64,000 nucleotides of DNA from DATJAJ01 sp035622335 (lineage in GTDB: Archaea; Thermoproteota; Nitrososphaeria; Nitrososphaerales; Gagatemarchaeaceae): positions 27,345 through 91,344 of the forward strand of contig DASPVO010000004.1 of NCBI GenBank assembly GCA_035622335.1, read 5' to 3'. The position numbers and the translations under genes were made by a program. This document shows positions 30,624 to 39,745 of the stretch, one piece after another (the first letter of the stretch is position 1; each line of letters starts with the position of its first letter). Under the pieces are notes generated by a model. It saw only the letters and a list, made by a program, of their open reading frames with translations, made no database searches and was not told the DNA's origin.

Positions 30624-31248
30624 ACCTGATTGTCCTGTCCCACGCGTTCTCCGCGGCGGAAGGATCGTGCCCTTCCCAACCAGGCCTATGGAAGCCGTGC
30701 CTTGTATCTGGATAGAGCTCGAGCTCGACTCTCTTGCCGTATTTCATGGCGGCCGGAAGAAACTTCTGGAAGGCCCAGGGGTTTATTCTCTCGTCCTTCC
30801 CTGCAAGAATAAGGAGAGTCGGCCCCTTCAGCTTGGAAACGTCTTCCTCGTTCTCAATCATCCCATAGTAGTCTACGCAGAAGTCTGCTCCTAGGTCGCA
30901 AGCTGACTGCAGGGCGAACCCTCCTCCCATGCAGAAGCCCATCGCCCCGACCTTCTTGACTCCGGGCTCTTGCTTGATCAACTCTATCCCCTTGGCGATT
31001 GCGTCCAGTAGGTCGGTCCTGACGAGGGACTGTCTGAACCTGATGCCTTCCTCGACGCTTGAAGCCACCTTGCCACGGAATAGGTCCACGGCCGCTGCTG
31101 TAATGCCAGCACCCGCAAGCTGATTGGCCACGGACTCTAGGTAGGGAAGCAGCCCGTAGATTTCGTGTACCACCACGACTCCGACTTCGCTCTTGCCTCG
31201 CGAAACGTAGAAGTCCCATCCTCGGTGTGGTGTCCGAAGCAAGGTCAT
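30598..31248 (-). CDS. Dienelactone hydrolase family protein
   Basis: A 216-residue alpha/beta hydrolase of the dienelactone hydrolase type. The nucleophile elbow is 'GFCMGGGFAL' (Cys nucleophile), followed by 'LLILAGKDERINPWAF' (acid) and 'YPDTRHGFHRPGW' (His). It cleaves cyclic or aromatic-derived esters in bacteria; the archaeal substrate is unknown. Signal-less and cytoplasmic. Confidence 0.9.
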   Translation of the reverse strand: MTLLRTPHRGWDFYVSRGKSEVGVVVVHEIYGLLPYLESVANQLAGAGITAAAVDLFRGKVASSVEEGIRFRQSLVRTDLLDAIAKGIELIKQEPGVKKVGAMGFCMGGGFALQSACDLGADFCVDYYGMIENEEDVSKLKGPTLLILAGKDERINPWAFQKFLPAAMKYGKRVELELYPDTRHGFHRPGWEGHDPSAAENAWDRTIRFISELKSK

Positions 31249-31296
31249 CGCCTCAACTCTGACAGGGGTTAAAGGGCTTTGGCGGGGTCTCTTGAC

Positions 31297-31303
31297 TTTA
31301 AAT
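31297..31303 (+). promoter_or_regulatory. TATA box for the SpoIIM-like gene
   Basis: TTTAAAT is centred 26 nt before GTG 31326, giving a leaderless start there. Confidence 0.6.
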
Positions 31304-31325
31304 CAATCAACCTGACCTTTACTTC

Positions 31326-32882
31326 GTGGCAGTTCGCAAGAGCATACCGTTCGACTCCTTGCTTTCAAAGTCATACTGGACCTGGCGTCGATACCCAGCA
31401 TTGTCGGTCCCTACAATGTTCTCGACTGGGTTGACCGCCCTCGTAGAGTCGATTGTCGGCGTCTTCGTCTTGGCTCTGGTGGTAAGGCTCGATGGTTCGA
31501 CCACGCTGCTTGCGGCAGCGACGGACCTCAGCTCTGGGAACGCGAGTGCCCTCAGTACCCTGGTACTGTCTTCATCATTCATCGCAGTCGTCCTCGAATA
31601 CATGGTCCCCGCGGCCGTCGTGGCACTCGTGGTCTTCATCTTGGCAAGCGGGTTCGTCTACTCTGCTGAGTACGGGTCATACTGCCAGGCGGTCGATGGA
31701 TCCAGTGTGGGTATCTCGGAGGTGATGACCAAGTTTACCGAGAGATGGAGACCGATGGCATGGACGCTCTTCCTGTCTTATCTGTTGACGCTTCTTCCCG
31801 CAGGAATAGGAATCGGCGTGGCGTTGTGGATCGTCGCGCTGCGTGGAGCTGGCTTTCTGGTGGTTCCTGCTCTGTTGGCCGCGGCTGTAGGGGTAGTAGC
31901 AAGCCTGACTCTGTCGCTGTTGTTCATCTACACCCCGGTAGCGGTGTCGGCGGAGAAGAGCTCCGGTCTCCGAGCCATCCTCACGAGCGCGAGGTGTGCG
32001 CGAAAGGACCTCGGGGCGGCCCTCGCCTACTCTGTGGTGTACATCGTCTTGGTCGGGGCGGTCACAGGGCTCGCTTCCATAATTCCTGTGGCGAACCTTC
32101 CCCTGTCCTCTCTCGCATCGGTGGGAATCCTGATTCTTGTCACTCCTGTGCTTCACCTGACGAAGACTGAGATCTTTGTCGAGATCAACAGGGACGAGCC
32201 AGTCGAGCGAGAACTGTTCGACCCGTTATTTTCTGACCTGTTGCCCTTCGCCAGAGTGGTGTGGAGGAAGTTCAGGGAGGGCCTGACTGAGCTCAAGAGC
32301 TTCACTCTCGACGTTCGAAACGTTCCCTATCACGTACTGGCTTCCTTCGCGCTTCTCGTCGGAATCTTACTCGGCGAGAGGATTGGAACTCAGGGTCTGA
32401 CACAGGTCTTTTACGCTCTGGGTTACGTCCCGGGGAAGATCAACCCTCTAGTGACAGGAAGTGCGCCAGGGACGGTGGGGGTCTACATCTTCTTCCACAA
32501 CTGGGAGGCTGCGCTGTCGACCGCCCTCTCGGGCGTCTGGTTCTCTGCCGCCTCGTTTGTGACCCTGGTCTTGAACGGGGCGCTCATTGGGGTCGTGGTC
32601 GACCTCGTACCGAATACAACTATGCTCTTGGCCGCTCTACTCCCCCACGGGGTCATCGAGCTACCATCATTTGTGGTTGCCAGCTCGGCCGGGATAAAGC
32701 TGGGAGTGACCTTCCTGAAGTGGGTCAGGTCTGGAGACGCGGGAGACGAGACCGCCTTTCACGTGGCGGCGAGGCAGACGGTGTACGTGGTGATAGGGCT
32801 GGCTCTCTTCTTCTTCGTGGCTGGGTTCATCGAGGGCAACATAACTCCGGTGATAATGAAGATGGCTGGATGGTCTAGCTGA
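31326..32882 (+). CDS. Large membrane protein with C-terminal SpoIIM-like domain
   Basis: A 518-residue protein with about eleven or twelve membrane helices. The first 280 residues resemble an archaeal membrane module with repeated helices and a cytoplasmic loop. The last 190 residues match SpoIIM: 'FFHNWEAALSTALSGVWFSA', 'NGALIGVVVDLVP', 'LLPHGVIELPSFVVASSAG' and 'FVAGFIEGNITP'. Archaeal SpoIIM-like proteins are of unknown function and are not linked to sporulation. Leaderless GTG start. It converges with the next membrane protein with an eight-base overlap. Confidence 0.8.
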   Translation: MAVRKSIPFDSLLSKSYWTWRRYPALSVPTMFSTGLTALVESIVGVFVLALVVRLDGSTTLLAAATDLSSGNASALSTLVLSSSFIAVVLEYMVPAAVVALVVFILASGFVYSAEYGSYCQAVDGSSVGISEVMTKFTERWRPMAWTLFLSYLLTLLPAGIGIGVALWIVALRGAGFLVVPALLAAAVGVVASLTLSLLFIYTPVAVSAEKSSGLRAILTSARCARKDLGAALAYSVVYIVLVGAVTGLASIIPVANLPLSSLASVGILILVTPVLHLTKTEIFVEINRDEPVERELFDPLFSDLLPFARVVWRKFREGLTELKSFTLDVRNVPYHVLASFALLVGILLGERIGTQGLTQVFYALGYVPGKINPLVTGSAPGTVGVYIFFHNWEAALSTALSGVWFSAASFVTLVLNGALIGVVVDLVPNTTMLLAALLPHGVIELPSFVVASSAGIKLGVTFLKWVRSGDAGDETAFHVAARQTVYVVIGLALFFFVAGFIEGNITPVIMKMAGWSS

Positions 32883-33690
32883 CCACAGGCGTGAGCAGCT
32901 GAATTATTGCGGGTTCGAACATGGCGTGGTTGACGAAGTGGTTGTTCGGGTCCTTAATCAGGCAATACTCCCAGTATAGAGCGAAGAGACCCAAGGTTAT
33001 GATGCTGAGTATGAGGTAGAGCACGAACGAACGGTGCGGAATAGGGTCAGTCCTATGATAGACGAATTGCATTCCCATCGCGGAGAAGGCCCTGTCCAAG
33101 TCGGATAGGATGTTATCCTCCATCCTTTCGTGCTTGTAGTAATCTGTGGTTAGGAAGTAGAGGATGTACAGACCAGCGATTATGTTCAGCAAGGGAATGA
33201 TTAGGAGCACCACCCAGACGACAGCGCTCTTCTCCGTCTCTTCCAACTGGGCTCTTCTCGCGGTGGAATCTATCGACCCCACGAAGGCGTCGATGTTGGT
33301 ATTCTTCTTGGACGCGGCGAGTCTCATGGCGGGGACGAGGTCTGACATTAGTCGCTGTTGACGCTGAAAGTGCAGGTTTCTTCTGCGAATGAGGAGGTAA
33401 TAGAAGTAGAGGAACAGCAGGGCCGGAATCAGCAAGAGAACTGTGGAAATCCCGAGCGATGCTGCTGGAAATGAAGAATTCGAGATGAGCGAGGACGAAT
33501 TACTCAACGAATAGCCAGAAGAGATGCTGGAGAAGGAGGACGCGACGGCCCCGAGGGCCAGCGCGAGAGATGCGATGACGACCAGCAACGAGAGAAGAGG
33601 TAGGAGAATCCAGAGGACGGAGAGCTGTCTGTCGGTGATTGTGCGTTCATCCGAATCTCTCTTCAGGTTCTGAAGAACGACCGAGGACAC
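32875..33690 (-). CDS. Membrane protein with DUF4234-like C-terminus
   Basis: A 271-residue protein with about five membrane helices. Between helices 2 and 3 lies a charged cytoplasmic segment. The end, 'SFVLYLILSIITLGLFALYW' with 'DPNNHF', is typical of DUF4234-type membrane proteins. A Ser/Asn-rich stretch (residues 50-75) is probably an external loop. Convergent with the SpoIIM-like gene. Function unknown. Confidence 0.7.
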   Translation of the reverse strand: MSSVVLQNLKRDSDERTITDRQLSVLWILLPLLSLLVVIASLALALGAVASSFSSISSGYSLSNSSSLISNSSFPAASLGISTVLLLIPALLFLYFYYLLIRRRNLHFQRQQRLMSDLVPAMRLAASKKNTNIDAFVGSIDSTARRAQLEETEKSAVVWVVLLIIPLLNIIAGLYILYFLTTDYYKHERMEDNILSDLDRAFSAMGMQFVYHRTDPIPHRSFVLYLILSIITLGLFALYWEYCLIKDPNNHFVNHAMFEPAIIQLLTPVVS

Positions 33691-33792
33691 GCTCTTTTCT
33701 TTCGATGACGTGATTTAAACGTGACCCGCGCTCTGACGTAAACGTCCCGCCAACACAGAACTCTTCATTACGTTCCTAGCGGTAACAGGACC

Positions 33793-34923
33793 GTGGAACA
33801 CTACGACGTTCTGGTGATCGGATGTGGCGCGATGGGCTCGTCGACCAGCTACAACCTGGCTAAGAAAGGTATGAAATCGTTGACGCTCGAACAGTTCGAC
33901 CTGAATCATCCCTTCGGGTCTTCCCACGGTAGGACGCGAATCTTCAGAACCGCATACTACGAAGACGCCAGGTACGTACCTCTGCTGAAGCGGGCGAGGG
34001 CCCTCTGGGAGGAGCTCCAGGCGGACTCAGGGAGAAGGATACTCGAGCTGACGGGAGGTCTGATGATAGGAGATCAAGATTCAACTCTGGTACTTGGGGC
34101 ATCGCAGAGCGCTAAGCTCCACGGGCTTGATCACGAAGTCTTGTCCGCTTCAGAAGCGATGTCGAGGTTTCCCGCATTCAAGCTGGGAGAAGAGTTGACG
34201 GCACTGTACGAGCCCGCAGCGGGGGTGCTCTTCCCGGAAGAGTGCATCACGGCGTTCGTCTCACTCGCTCAGGGCAGAGGCGCCGAGTTCTCGTTCAACG
34301 AAACAGTCGTAGGCTGGCACAAGGAAGCGGGCGGTCTTCGTGTTCAGACCTCCAAGGGATCATACCTGGCGGATAAGGTGGTCGTCGCGGCAGGCGCTTG
34401 GGCGGCGAAACTCCTCCCCGGAACGCTCGACCTCTCCTGCGAACGCCAAGTCCCCTTCTGGTTCAGGCCGAAGACGGGAGGGTCACATTCCTCACACTCG
34501 ATGCCCATCTTCATCCTCCAAGAGGGGCGGCACATGTACTACGGGATTCCTGACTTCGGGGACGGGGTCAAGGCCGCGGTGCATCACGAAGGTAGGATTG
34601 GGGACGTGGAGGCGATGGAAAGAATGGTGACGCCGGAAGACGAGACGCCGGTGGTGGACTTTGTCAGAAGGCACCTACCCGGAGTTGAAGAGCGGCCGAT
34701 AAGTTCGACGACCTGTGTGTACACCAACACGAGGGATGAGAACTTCGTAATCGACGATGTCTCCTCCAACGAGGACGTTCTGTTGGTAAGCGCCTGTTCT
34801 GGGCACGGCTTCAAATTTTCGAGCGCCATAGGCGAAGCAGTGGCCGAGCTGGTCTCATCTGGGCGAACTACTCAGGACATCGGGTTCCTCAAGCTCGGAA
34901 GGTTCGCCCCGTCGCGCTCGTGA
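33793..34923 (+). CDS. Sarcosine/N-methyltryptophan oxidase family flavoprotein
   Basis: A 376-residue FAD amine oxidase of the monomeric sarcosine oxidase/MTOX family. The dinucleotide-binding motif is 'VLVIGCGAMGSSTSYNLAKK'. The family block 'FGSSHGRTRIFRTAYYED' follows. 'TTCVYTNTRDENFVIDD' contains the Cys that carries covalent FAD, and 'SACSGHGFKFSSAIGE' closes the flavin site. It oxidises N-methyl amino acids, giving formaldehyde, H2O2 and the amine. Start GTG 33793. Substrate (sarcosine, N-methyl-Trp or other) is open. Confidence 0.92.
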   Translation: MEHYDVLVIGCGAMGSSTSYNLAKKGMKSLTLEQFDLNHPFGSSHGRTRIFRTAYYEDARYVPLLKRARALWEELQADSGRRILELTGGLMIGDQDSTLVLGASQSAKLHGLDHEVLSASEAMSRFPAFKLGEELTALYEPAAGVLFPEECITAFVSLAQGRGAEFSFNETVVGWHKEAGGLRVQTSKGSYLADKVVVAAGAWAAKLLPGTLDLSCERQVPFWFRPKTGGSHSSHSMPIFILQEGRHMYYGIPDFGDGVKAAVHHEGRIGDVEAMERMVTPEDETPVVDFVRRHLPGVEERPISSTTCVYTNTRDENFVIDDVSSNEDVLLVSACSGHGFKFSSAIGEAVAELVSSGRTTQDIGFLKLGRFAPSRS

Positions 34924-34957
34924 GCGTCTTTGACCGTCGGGGTTTTTACTCCCAACC

Positions 34958-35602
34958 ATGGAGGGAGGACTGTTGTTTCCGACTCTGGACGACCGGAAGG
35001 TGTTGGAGGAGGGAGTTACTCACCTCAAAGCTGCCGACCCTAAGGTCAGGGCGCTGATCGAGGAGCAGGGGGTTCTGGAACTCAAGCTAAGGAGGAGAGT
35101 CTTCCCCGCTCTCGTAGAGTCGATACTGTCGCAGCAGTTGAACGGTCACGCTGCAGACGTGATCATCTCGAGGGTTCACGCTCTCTTTCTGCCCGGCAGG
35201 ATCACGCCCGAGAAGCTCAACGGAATCCACGCCAGAAAGTTGAGGAAGGCCGGGGTCTCGCCTCAGAAGCTTTCCTACCTCAGGGACCTCTCCGCGAGAA
35301 TAGTGTCTGGGAGACTCGACTTGAAGGACATTCACCTCAGGAGCGACGAGGATGTCCTAAAGAGCCTCGACGAGATAAAGGGGGTGGGAGCTTGGACGGC
35401 TCAGATGATTCTGATTTTCTCTCTCGGCAGGGCGGACGTCTTGCCGGTGGATGATTTTGGAATCAAAAAGGCTGTGATGAATGTCTACGGGCTGCCAGAA
35501 CTGCCCGACAAGAAAACAATCGAGAGGGTCGCAGAACCTTGGCACCCGTACAGCTCACTGGCTTGTTTGTACCTTTGGAGACACAAAGACTCGATCGACT
35601 GA
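34958..35602 (+). CDS. alkA: DNA-3-methyladenine glycosylase (AlkA-type HhH-GPD)
   Basis: A 214-residue HhH-GPD glycosylase. 'PALVESILSQQLNGHAADVI', the helix-hairpin-helix 'LDEIKGVGAWTAQMILIFSL' and the catalytic Asp in 'LPVDDFGIKKAV' are all present. It lacks the N-terminal domain of E. coli AlkA, as is common for archaeal forms. It excises alkylated purines. It is convergent with dpo4, two bases apart. TTG 34973 is an alternative start. Confidence 0.93.
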   Translation: MEGGLLFPTLDDRKVLEEGVTHLKAADPKVRALIEEQGVLELKLRRRVFPALVESILSQQLNGHAADVIISRVHALFLPGRITPEKLNGIHARKLRKAGVSPQKLSYLRDLSARIVSGRLDLKDIHLRSDEDVLKSLDEIKGVGAWTAQMILIFSLGRADVLPVDDFGIKKAVMNVYGLPELPDKKTIERVAEPWHPYSSLACLYLWRHKDSID

Positions 35603-35604
35603 AT

Positions 35605-36693
35605 TCAACCCGACCAGCTGTCGAGCCTCGCTGGGGTGCTCTCCACTTTCTTCAAGTCCGCTACCCGGATGCCTATCAGTCGGACTGGCTTTGGGCTGGT
35701 CTGGAACTCGTCGAGCAAGCTTGCGACGCTATCCTGAAGCGACTCTTCGCTCTCAGTGTAGCTCACCAGTGTCTTCTCCCTAGTGTGGGTCTCGAATCCC
35801 CGGAAACGGATCTTGATCCCCGCCACCCTGTAGACGAGGTTTGAGCTTCGCACCCGTCTGATTAGTTCGGCTGCGGCATCACCAGCTTCGCGACGGACCA
35901 GGCCGAAGTCGGTCTGGTCTTCCCGAAATGTTCTCTCCACGCTTAGAGACTTGGGCAGCTCCTGCTGCCTCACTTCGACCCTTTCCTGGCCATGAATCAC
36001 CCCCCAGAGCCAGACCCCGTTCTTCCCGAACCAGGACGACAGCTGTTTACCCTGGATCTGCTGAAGCTGGCCGATGGACTCGATCCCTTTCTCCTTCAGA
36101 AACTCATGAGTCTTCTTCCCTATGCCTGGCACGACCGAGACGGGCAGGGGAGAGAGGAAGCGTTCCACGTCGCCGAAGGGCACGACTGTGATGCCGTCCG
36201 GCTTGTTGCGGTCAGACGCGATTTTGGCCGCAGACTTGTTGGGAGCTATCCCGATAGAGCAGGTCAAGCCGTTCGAAGAGAGCACCTCGGACTTGACCTC
36301 CTTTGCCAAGGCCAGAGCCTCCTCTTCTGTGTGGGCCCTCGAGGAGACGTCCATGAAAGCCTCGTCTATGCTCGACTGCTCGAACTCATCAGAGAATCGC
36401 CTGAGCGTGGCCATCACATCGGTCGACGCTTGCTCATACAGGTGCCAGTTTGGCCGAATGTAGATGGCGGTCGGGCAGAGCCTGTAGGCTATCGAGATCG
36501 GCATCCCAGACTTCAGGCCGAATTTCCTTGCCTGGTAGGAGCAGGTGACCACCACGCCCCTCCCCTTCCCGCCCTCCGGGTCGGCTCCGACCACGACAGG
36601 AAGGCCCCTGAGCGCTGGATTCTCCCTCATCTCGACCGAGACATAGAATGCGTCTAAGTCCACGTGGAAGATCACCCTCTGCACTTCGGACAT
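35605..36693 (-). CDS. dpo4: Y-family DNA polymerase IV (Dpo4/DinB)
   Basis: A 362-residue translesion polymerase. Catalytic carboxylates are in 'IFHVDLDAFYVSVE' and 'FEQSSIDEAFMDVS'; the Tyr of DAFY is the steric gate against ribonucleotides. 'KGRGVVVTCSYQARKFGLKS' (fingers), 'VVPGIGKKTHEFLKEKGI' (thumb HhH) and a little-finger domain follow. The C-terminus 'TPARLDSWSG' is only a weak candidate for PCNA binding. It faces alkA, forming a small damage-tolerance pair, and shares its strand with the DUF72 gene ten bases upstream. Confidence 0.95.
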   Translation of the reverse strand: MSEVQRVIFHVDLDAFYVSVEMRENPALRGLPVVVGADPEGGKGRGVVVTCSYQARKFGLKSGMPISIAYRLCPTAIYIRPNWHLYEQASTDVMATLRRFSDEFEQSSIDEAFMDVSSRAHTEEEALALAKEVKSEVLSSNGLTCSIGIAPNKSAAKIASDRNKPDGITVVPFGDVERFLSPLPVSVVPGIGKKTHEFLKEKGIESIGQLQQIQGKQLSSWFGKNGVWLWGVIHGQERVEVRQQELPKSLSVERTFREDQTDFGLVRREAGDAAAELIRRVRSSNLVYRVAGIKIRFRGFETHTREKTLVSYTESEESLQDSVASLLDEFQTSPKPVRLIGIRVADLKKVESTPARLDSWSG

Positions 36694-36703
36694 GCTCTAG
36701 CTA

Positions 36704-37504
36704 CTACCCGAACAGCGTCTGCTGCGTCGTCCCTTCGCTCTTCCACTCGAGCTCCATCATCCCCAAGAGCCTTCTGAATTCGTTCGCAGACTCTGGGCTG
36801 AAGCCTGCGAAGTGGTTGTTGAAGAAGATGAATGCGTCTTCAACTTTGTCAGAAGCGTCTTTGACCGAACCCGACCACTTCTTCATCTCCTCCGTCCTGT
36901 CTCTCTGCTTTCCGGTGAACTCGGTTATCGCCCTGTCTCCGACCATCCTCACGTAGATGAAATCCGCGGTCAGCTCGGGCGGCGTCTCGACGTACTGGTT
37001 GAGAGCCCAGATCATGGCCAAGTTGTTCTTCCTCAGCAGCTCGTAAGTCTCGGGCGCGAACCAGGATTTGTGCCTGAACTCGATTGCGTGTCTGAACTTG
37101 GGGTCCAGGAGCGAGACGAAGTCCTTCATGGCGTTCCAGTGTGTGGAGACCTTGACTGAAGGGGGAAGCTGAATCGCTATCGGTCCGAACTTGCTCCCCA
37201 TCTTGCTCATCACGCTGTAGAAGTAAGCGAGCTGCCCCTGAGAATTGAGAAGCTTGTTTTCATGTGTTATCTTCTTCGGGAGCTTTGGCGAGAAGAGGAA
37301 GCCGTCTGGGGTCCCCGTCCTCCATGCGCTTATCATCGAGGCGTTGGGCACCCTGTAGAAGCTGGAGTCGATTTCGACGCAGTCGAAGACCTTGGAGTAG
37401 AACTTCAGATAGTCTCTCTGCGGCAGGTCCTTCGGGTAGAAGATGCCAGCCCAGTCCTTGTAAGACCAGCCGCTGCAGCCTACGCGGAACTTTGCATCTG
37501 CCAA
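36704..37504 (-). CDS. DUF72 family TIM-barrel protein
   Basis: A DUF72 protein of about 266 residues: 'FRVGCSGWSYKDWAGIFYPK', 'YLKFYSKVFDCVEIDSSFYR', 'FLFSPKLPKKITH', 'FGPIAIQLPPS' and 'HAIEFRHKSW'. A C-terminal 'DAFIFFNNHFAGFSPESA' is conserved. Function is unknown despite wide distribution; a structure-based hydrolase or lyase role has been proposed. TTG 37504 is the likely leaderless start, because a TATA box lies 25-30 nt upstream; a longer frame to 37564 crosses that box. Confidence 0.88.
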   Translation of the reverse strand: MADAKFRVGCSGWSYKDWAGIFYPKDLPQRDYLKFYSKVFDCVEIDSSFYRVPNASMISAWRTGTPDGFLFSPKLPKKITHENKLLNSQGQLAYFYSVMSKMGSKFGPIAIQLPPSVKVSTHWNAMKDFVSLLDPKFRHAIEFRHKSWFAPETYELLRKNNLAMIWALNQYVETPPELTADFIYVRMVGDRAITEFTGKQRDRTEEMKKWSGSVKDASDKVEDAFIFFNNHFAGFSPESANEFRRLLGMMELEWKSEGTTQQTLFG

Positions 37505-37527
37505 CGAGAACAGCGCGAGCCGCGGTG

Positions 37528-37535
37528 ATAAAAAG
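37528..37535 (-). promoter_or_regulatory. TATA box for the DUF72 gene
   Basis: On the minus strand this reads CTTTTTAT, 24-31 nt before TTG 37504. A second box (TTTATAT, 37567-37573, plus strand) serves the divergent coiled-coil gene. Confidence 0.55.
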
Positions 37536-37607
37536 CTGGCCAGAATTGCACCGTTGAGGCCCAAGATTTATATGAACGCGAACGGGCCTCGTTCAAGGAA
37601 AACCGTA

Positions 37608-38156
37608 ATGTCTCAGGGAAACGCAGACATCAGGCAGACGGTAGAGGACAACAGGGGGAGCCTCAAGAAGCTTCAACTGATCATCCCCGGACTGAGGGGA
37701 TACAGGGAGAAAGAAGACATCCGCGTCTCGGATGAGCTGCTGAGGAACCAGATGGCGGACAAGTTGGACGGGGCGAAGAGCAACCTCGAGACGGTTAGGA
37801 AGCAGCTCGCCTCTGCCAACGACTTCACGAACCTCACGAGCCTGGGATCAGTCATCTGGCAGATTCAATCTGTGAGCGGCGAGGTCAGGCACGCTGCGCA
37901 GGGCTACTCAGGGTGGGTCGCCCCGATAACGATCAACGAAGACAAGCTGAACAAACTCTACGACTACGATTATGACTTTGTCAGTTCGGTGCTCCAGCTG
38001 GAGACGAGCACGTCGCCATCGAACGTCAAGTATGACCCGGCGTCTCCAAACGCGATACAATCTACGATCAACCAGCTGACGCAGACGATCGCGGAAATCA
38101 AGCAGAAGTGGTCGACCAGGATGGAAGCGATTGAAGGAATCGCGATTCAGCAATAG
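37608..38156 (+). CDS. Helical protein preceding SPFH gene
   Basis: A 182-residue, mostly helical protein from ATG 37608. Segments such as 'DELLRNQMADKLDGAKSNLE' and 'STINQLTQTIAEIKQKW' suggest coiled coil; no membrane segment or enzyme motif is seen. It lies four bases before the SPFH/zinc-ribbon gene, so the two are surely cotranscribed. It may be an assembly partner of the SPFH protein on the inner membrane face. Not a recognised family; ATG 37578 could be used instead. Confidence 0.7.
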   Translation: MSQGNADIRQTVEDNRGSLKKLQLIIPGLRGYREKEDIRVSDELLRNQMADKLDGAKSNLETVRKQLASANDFTNLTSLGSVIWQIQSVSGEVRHAAQGYSGWVAPITINEDKLNKLYDYDYDFVSSVLQLETSTSPSNVKYDPASPNAIQSTINQLTQTIAEIKQKWSTRMEAIEGIAIQQ

Positions 38157-38160
38157 GTGA

Positions 38161-39267
38161 TTGGACGTGGTATTTGGGAAGAAACAGGATCAGAGCGGAA
38201 TTCCCGCCACCGGCGGAAGCCTGCTTGGATCCACGACGATAGTGTGGGAGGACCAGTTCAAGCAGGACAACGTTCTGTGGAAGGTCCCCAGAAACATTCG
38301 ATTGAACGACAACATCGTGGTGAGAGAAGATGAAATCGCCGTCTTCTACCGAGACGGGAAGGTATTGACGTACTTCGACCAGCCCAACAGGTATGCGCTG
38401 ACCGACATCAATGCTCCGATCGTCGGAACTCTGCTGAAGGACCTCACAGGAGTGCAGCAGGAGGCGGAGGTGTACTACATCCCCAAGAGATACCTGGACG
38501 GGAAGTTCGGCAGCACACAGCCCTACCAGTTTACCGACCCCACATTCGGGATAGTCAACCTTAGGGTCTTCGGGGAATACAGATGGAAGATCTCTTCTCC
38601 GGAGCTCTTCATCAATCAGTTCGTGGGGACTTTCAACGCCCAGACCTCGGACGAGGTCGAGGACAGACTGAAGGAGCAGATGGTAATTCTTGTTTACAAC
38701 GCCCTAGGCAAGATGAAGGCTCAGGGCCTCAAGGTCACTGACCTGGCCGCGAACCTCACGAACGTCGAGCAGGAGGTCCTGGCTTCGAGCTCTGACGGAG
38801 TCGGTCAATACGGCATAGAAATCAACAAGCTCTCTGGCCTCACGATCAGTCTTCCAGACGAGGTTCAGAAGGCGATAGACACGAGGTCTGAGATGTCTGT
38901 CCTCGGAGTGAACTATCTTCAGTACCAGACGGGGCAGGCCGTTGTCGACGCGGCAAAGAATCCTTCAGGCGCTGCAGGCACCACTGCAGGTTTGGGTGCC
39001 GGCCTAGGGGTGGGCTATGCAATAGGGGGACAGATGGGAGCTGGGCTAGGAGGGATGATGGGCCAAGGGCAGATGAGGAGCTGTCCCAACTGCGCTTCCC
39101 TGATACCCATGAACAGCAAGTTCTGCCCCAACTGCGGTGCCACGATTAGTCAGCCCCAGGCCCAGGCTTCCGCGCCATCCGGGACCAAGCCGAAGTTCTG
39201 TCCTGAATGCGGTACCCCGATAGGTGCCGACGCCAAATTCTGCCCCAACTGCGGAAAGCAGTTCTAG
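38161..39267 (+). CDS. SPFH-domain protein with C-terminal double zinc ribbons
   Basis: A 368-residue protein. Residues 20-260 form an SPFH/band-7-like domain of the bacterial YdjI type ('IVWEDQFKQDNVLWKVPRNI', 'VFGEYRWKISSPELFINQFV'). A Gly-rich hinge (residues 270-300) leads to two zinc ribbons with four CxxC pairs (CPNC, CPNC, CPEC, CPNC). No N-terminal membrane helix is visible. In bacteria, relatives sit with PspA-like stress proteins. Here flanking genes encode a helical protein and small membrane proteins, suggesting a membrane-associated scaffold. Start TTG 38161 four bases after the previous stop. Confidence 0.88.
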   Translation: MDVVFGKKQDQSGIPATGGSLLGSTTIVWEDQFKQDNVLWKVPRNIRLNDNIVVREDEIAVFYRDGKVLTYFDQPNRYALTDINAPIVGTLLKDLTGVQQEAEVYYIPKRYLDGKFGSTQPYQFTDPTFGIVNLRVFGEYRWKISSPELFINQFVGTFNAQTSDEVEDRLKEQMVILVYNALGKMKAQGLKVTDLAANLTNVEQEVLASSSDGVGQYGIEINKLSGLTISLPDEVQKAIDTRSEMSVLGVNYLQYQTGQAVVDAAKNPSGAAGTTAGLGAGLGVGYAIGGQMGAGLGGMMGQGQMRSCPNCASLIPMNSKFCPNCGATISQPQAQASAPSGTKPKFCPECGTPIGADAKFCPNCGKQF

Positions 39268-39700
39268 GCCAGTTCCGCTTCTGCGGGCGGGGACCAAGCT
39301 GAACAAGACACGTGACAAGAGACAGTCTCGAGGGAGGAGGCTCGCTGCTGCACTCACCTCCGGAAGCGCTGCGATCAACCTCTTCATCGCAATAGTGTTC
39401 CTAAAGTCAGCTCCCAGCGCGAACAGGATTCTGGGAGTCTCGTCACAAGTCAATGGCCTGATACTTCGGTCAGGCGAAATCACCGCTATTTGCGGACTAG
39501 GGATCCTGGTGGGAGCCTGGTTACAGTTGACCGGTACGCCAAAGATGGTAAAGGTAGCCTCACTCCTGACGCTCGCACTGAACTTCGTGACCATATTCTC
39601 GAGCGCTGGAGGGTTCATCATAGGTTTCGTGGCAGGCGTATTGGGTGCGATTTTGGGACTCAGGTGGAGAGCCCCAACTCTGCCTGCAGCGTCAGCATAG
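39224..39700 (+). CDS. Small membrane protein following SPFH gene
   Basis: A protein of up to 158 residues with four hydrophobic helices ('SAAINLFIAIVFLK', 'AICGLGILVGAWLQL', 'VASLLTLALNFVTIFSS' and 'GFVAGVLGAILGL'). GTG 39224 overlaps the SPFH gene by 44 bases and yields a 40-residue polar lead; a later non-standard start (CTG 39299) is possible. It is probably part of the SPFH unit. Function unknown. Confidence 0.6.
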   Translation: MPTPNSAPTAESSSRPVPLLRAGTKLNKTRDKRQSRGRRLAAALTSGSAAINLFIAIVFLKSAPSANRILGVSSQVNGLILRSGEITAICGLGILVGAWLQLTGTPKMVKVASLLTLALNFVTIFSSAGGFIIGFVAGVLGAILGLRWRAPTLPAASA

Positions 39701-39745
39701 CTTACGCTGACTTATCGGGAGTTGGAGACTCGCCTGTGTGTCCGC

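Noticed and set aside
31677..32156. A 159-codon minus-strand ORF inside the SpoIIM-like gene
   Set aside because: It is antisense to a gene with clear membrane helices and SpoIIM motifs; the product is compositionally biased.
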